Assembly: GCF_004369205.1 (NCBI RefSeq)
Contig: NZ_QFGA01000001.1
Coordinates: forward strand, 124,001 to 188,000
Origin: Pelotomaculum schinkii
GTDB taxonomy: Bacteria; Bacillota; Desulfotomaculia; Desulfotomaculales; Pelotomaculaceae
Direction of reading: 5' to 3'
Length of the DNA: 64,000 nucleotides
Each line of letters opens with the position of its first letter. Position 1 is the first letter of the stretch. Below, one piece after another: positions 62,759 through 64,000 of the stretch. The notes under the pieces were generated by a model that had not been told where the DNA came from, did no database searches, and worked only from the letters and a program-made list of their open reading frames with translations. The translations under genes were made by a program, and so were the position numbers.

Positions 62759-62858
62759 GACACGCCGGCGTATGATTGGCAACCTGACCAGGGCAACACA
62801 CCAACGATGCCGGGACTTCTACCTTAGCTTGTCTTTTGCAAGTTAGACCATCTTGACG

Positions 62859-62948
62859 ATGCAGGTGCGATTTCAATCGCACACGGTGCGTTAGAGCCGC
62901 ACTTGGACAGCTAATGTAACTTTTGTGCGAATGAATTCGCACCTACAT
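62859..62948. repeat. GGTGCGAATTC-family element, type I core, intact
   Basis: 90 bp. Ends ATGCAGGTGCGA and TCGCACCTACAT; left hairpin GTGCGAT-TTCA-ATCGCAC, right hairpin GTGCGAA-TGAA-TTCGCAC; core ACGGTGCGTTAGAGCCGCACTT. Fills part of the 328-base gap between nusB and xseA; the rest of the gap shows no gene. Confidence 0.9.
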
Positions 62949-63025
62949 GTAAGGTCCGTCCGCAATGTTATTTGGAGGGTAGGGGCATCTGTACAGGCCA
63001 ATTACTACACACACTAAGACAGAAC

Positions 63026-63070
63026 AGCACCCTTCACGCCAGGGGTGCTATTGTATTTAGTCTTTTTTTG
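63026..63070 (+). terminator. Hairpin with distant T tract before xseA
   Basis: AGCACCC-ttcacgcca-gGGGTGCT followed after about ten bases by seven T. It may end the nusB transcript or act as an attenuator for xseA. The T tract is further away than usual, so the call is tentative. Confidence 0.45.
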
Positions 63071-63086
63071 GGGAGATATAATATAA

Positions 63087-64000
63087 ATGAGAATTTTAAC
63101 GGTCCACGAGTTGACCAAACATATCAAAACACTTGTGGAAAAAGATCACCTGCTGGTAAATGTATGGGTCAAAGGGGAAATATCAAACTTTAAAGCCCAT
63201 TCCTCAGGCCATTTGTATTTTACCCTGAAGGACGATCTCAGTTGTGTGAAAGTTGTAATGTTCCGTTCCAAAAGCAGGCTGGTCCCTTTTCAACCGAAAA
63301 ACGGCATGGCGGTAACAGTGAGGGGTTACGTTTCAGTATTTGAACGGGACGGTACCTACCAGCTTTATGCCGAAGGACTTGAGCCGGACGGCACGGGGGC
63401 TCTTTACCTGGCGTTTGAGCAACTGAAAAAAAGGCTGGAGCAGGAGGGGCTTTTTGACCGGCGCCATAAGAAATCACTACCCCTGCTGCCGCGTCGCATC
63501 GGCATCGTTACCTCGCCCACCGGAGCGGCAATCAGGGATATGCTCCAAATTATCGGACGCCGCTGGCCGGGCCGTGAAATTATGCTGGTACCGGTTCCGG
63601 TCCAGGGCGAAGCAGCGCCTCAGGCTGTGGCCGGAGGTATTAAGCTCCTGAATCAGGTTGGCGGTGTAGACCTGATTATAACCGGCCGGGGCGGGGGAGC
63701 GCTGGAGGAGCTTTGGACCTTCAACACCGAGATCGTAGCCCGCAGCATTTTTCACTCCAAGATTCCTGTCATATCCGCGGTAGGCCACGAAACAGATACC
63801 ACCATCGCCGATTTTGTAGCTGATGTCAGGGCTGCCACGCCTTCTGCAGCGGCTGAAATAGCTGTGCCGGACAGGAAGGATATGGCCCGCTACATCCGTA
63901 CTCTAAAGACCCGGCTGGCACGGGCGGTTGATGAAAAGTTGGCGGCTTCCAAGCGCCGTATTGAGTCCTGCCTGCTTAACCGTGTATTTACCAGCCCTCT
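63087..64000 (+). CDS. xseA: Exodeoxyribonuclease VII large subunit, 5' part
   Basis: ATG 63087 opens a frame that runs off the window end (304 codons seen of about 400-450). RILTVHELTKHIKTLVEKDHLLVNVWVKGEISNFKAHSSGHLYFTLKD is the OB-fold N-terminus of XseA, and PLLPRRIGIVTSPTGAAIRDML then GRGGGALEELWTFN are catalytic-domain blocks. It degrades single-stranded DNA with XseB. GGGGAG precedes the start. Confidence 0.93.
   Translation, partial: MRILTVHELTKHIKTLVEKDHLLVNVWVKGEISNFKAHSSGHLYFTLKDDLSCVKVVMFRSKSRLVPFQPKNGMAVTVRGYVSVFERDGTYQLYAEGLEPDGTGALYLAFEQLKKRLEQEGLFDRRHKKSLPLLPRRIGIVTSPTGAAIRDMLQIIGRRWPGREIMLVPVPVQGEAAPQAVAGGIKLLNQVGGVDLIITGRGGGALEELWTFNTEIVARSIFHSKIPVISAVGHETDTTIADFVADVRAATPSAAAEIAVPDRKDMARYIRTLKTRLARAVDEKLAASKRRIESCLLNRVFTSP

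Noticed and set aside
30471-62948. CRISPR or transposon remnants as explanation for the dispersed GGTGCGAATTC copies
   Set aside because: Copies are kilobases apart, palindromic and carry no coding sequence; no transposase gene is present in the window.
1-64000. tRNA or rRNA genes
   Set aside because: I saw no cloverleaf with a matching CCA-side acceptor and T-arm (GGTTCGAAT-like in context) and no rRNA-like blocks; a tRNA scan would settle this.

Overview
The window looks like the chromosome of an endospore-forming, Gram-positive anaerobe of the Firmicutes. It has a complete spoIIIAA-AH operon, an uninterrupted sigK, a tldD/tldE pair, the aroQ-pepP-efp gene order and a monoderm type IV pilus locus with no secretin. 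A Desulfotomaculum/Pelotomaculum-like relative is my best guess. That rests on gene content and order, not on any search.

Region 1 (1-23.6 kb) is a surface-polysaccharide locus. It holds two NAD-dependent sugar epimerases, an SLH-anchored deacetylase-like protein, a FemAB-like transferase, the initiating sugar-phosphate transferase, a Wzz-type chain-length protein, a polymerase/ligase and five GT4 glycosyltransferases. It also holds a secreted parallel beta-helix protein and a large secreted carbohydrate-binding protein built from 771-bp tandem repeats. A Gfo/Idh dehydrogenase, hexapeptide acetyltransferase and DegT aminotransferase triad suggests a 3-acetamido sugar, and a second DegT aminotransferase closes the locus. 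No flippase is visible.

Region 2 (23.7-32.4 kb) has phosphate-regulation genes (pstB divergent from phoU, then a PhoP/PhoB-type regulator) without pstSCA or a sensor kinase. It continues with sigK, mobA, yqeG and the shikimate genes aroE, aroC and aroK.

Region 3 (32.4-43.6 kb) is the type IV pilus locus: prepilin peptidase, pilB, a pilT remnant that has lost its ATPase core, a promoter with a cyclic di-GMP-I riboswitch, pilC, four pilin-like genes, a PilX-like beta-solenoid protein, and pilMNO. The riboswitch stands in front of pilC and the pilins, so pilus assembly is probably set by cyclic di-GMP.

Region 4 (44-64 kb) is a core block: tldD and tldE with two small sporulation-type genes between them, aroQ-pepP-efp, spoIIIAA-AH, a carboxyltransferase fused to a biotin carrier and followed by accC, asp23-amaP-DUF2273, nusB and the start of xseA. 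The order resembles the Bacillus yqhS to xseA region, but accB is replaced by the carboxyltransferase-biotin fusion and folD is missing.

The most unusual signal is a family of about 80-100 bp intergenic repeats (about nine copies, some partial). Each has a small hairpin at either end and shared terminal inverted repeats. Two different cores lie between the same ends, and two copies sit inside longer elements that carry a GGGGACGGTTCTTTTG hairpin. Copies lie in the spoIIIA leader, inside the spoIIIA operon and in front of aroC, pilD and xseA. This looks like a REP/MITE-type family.
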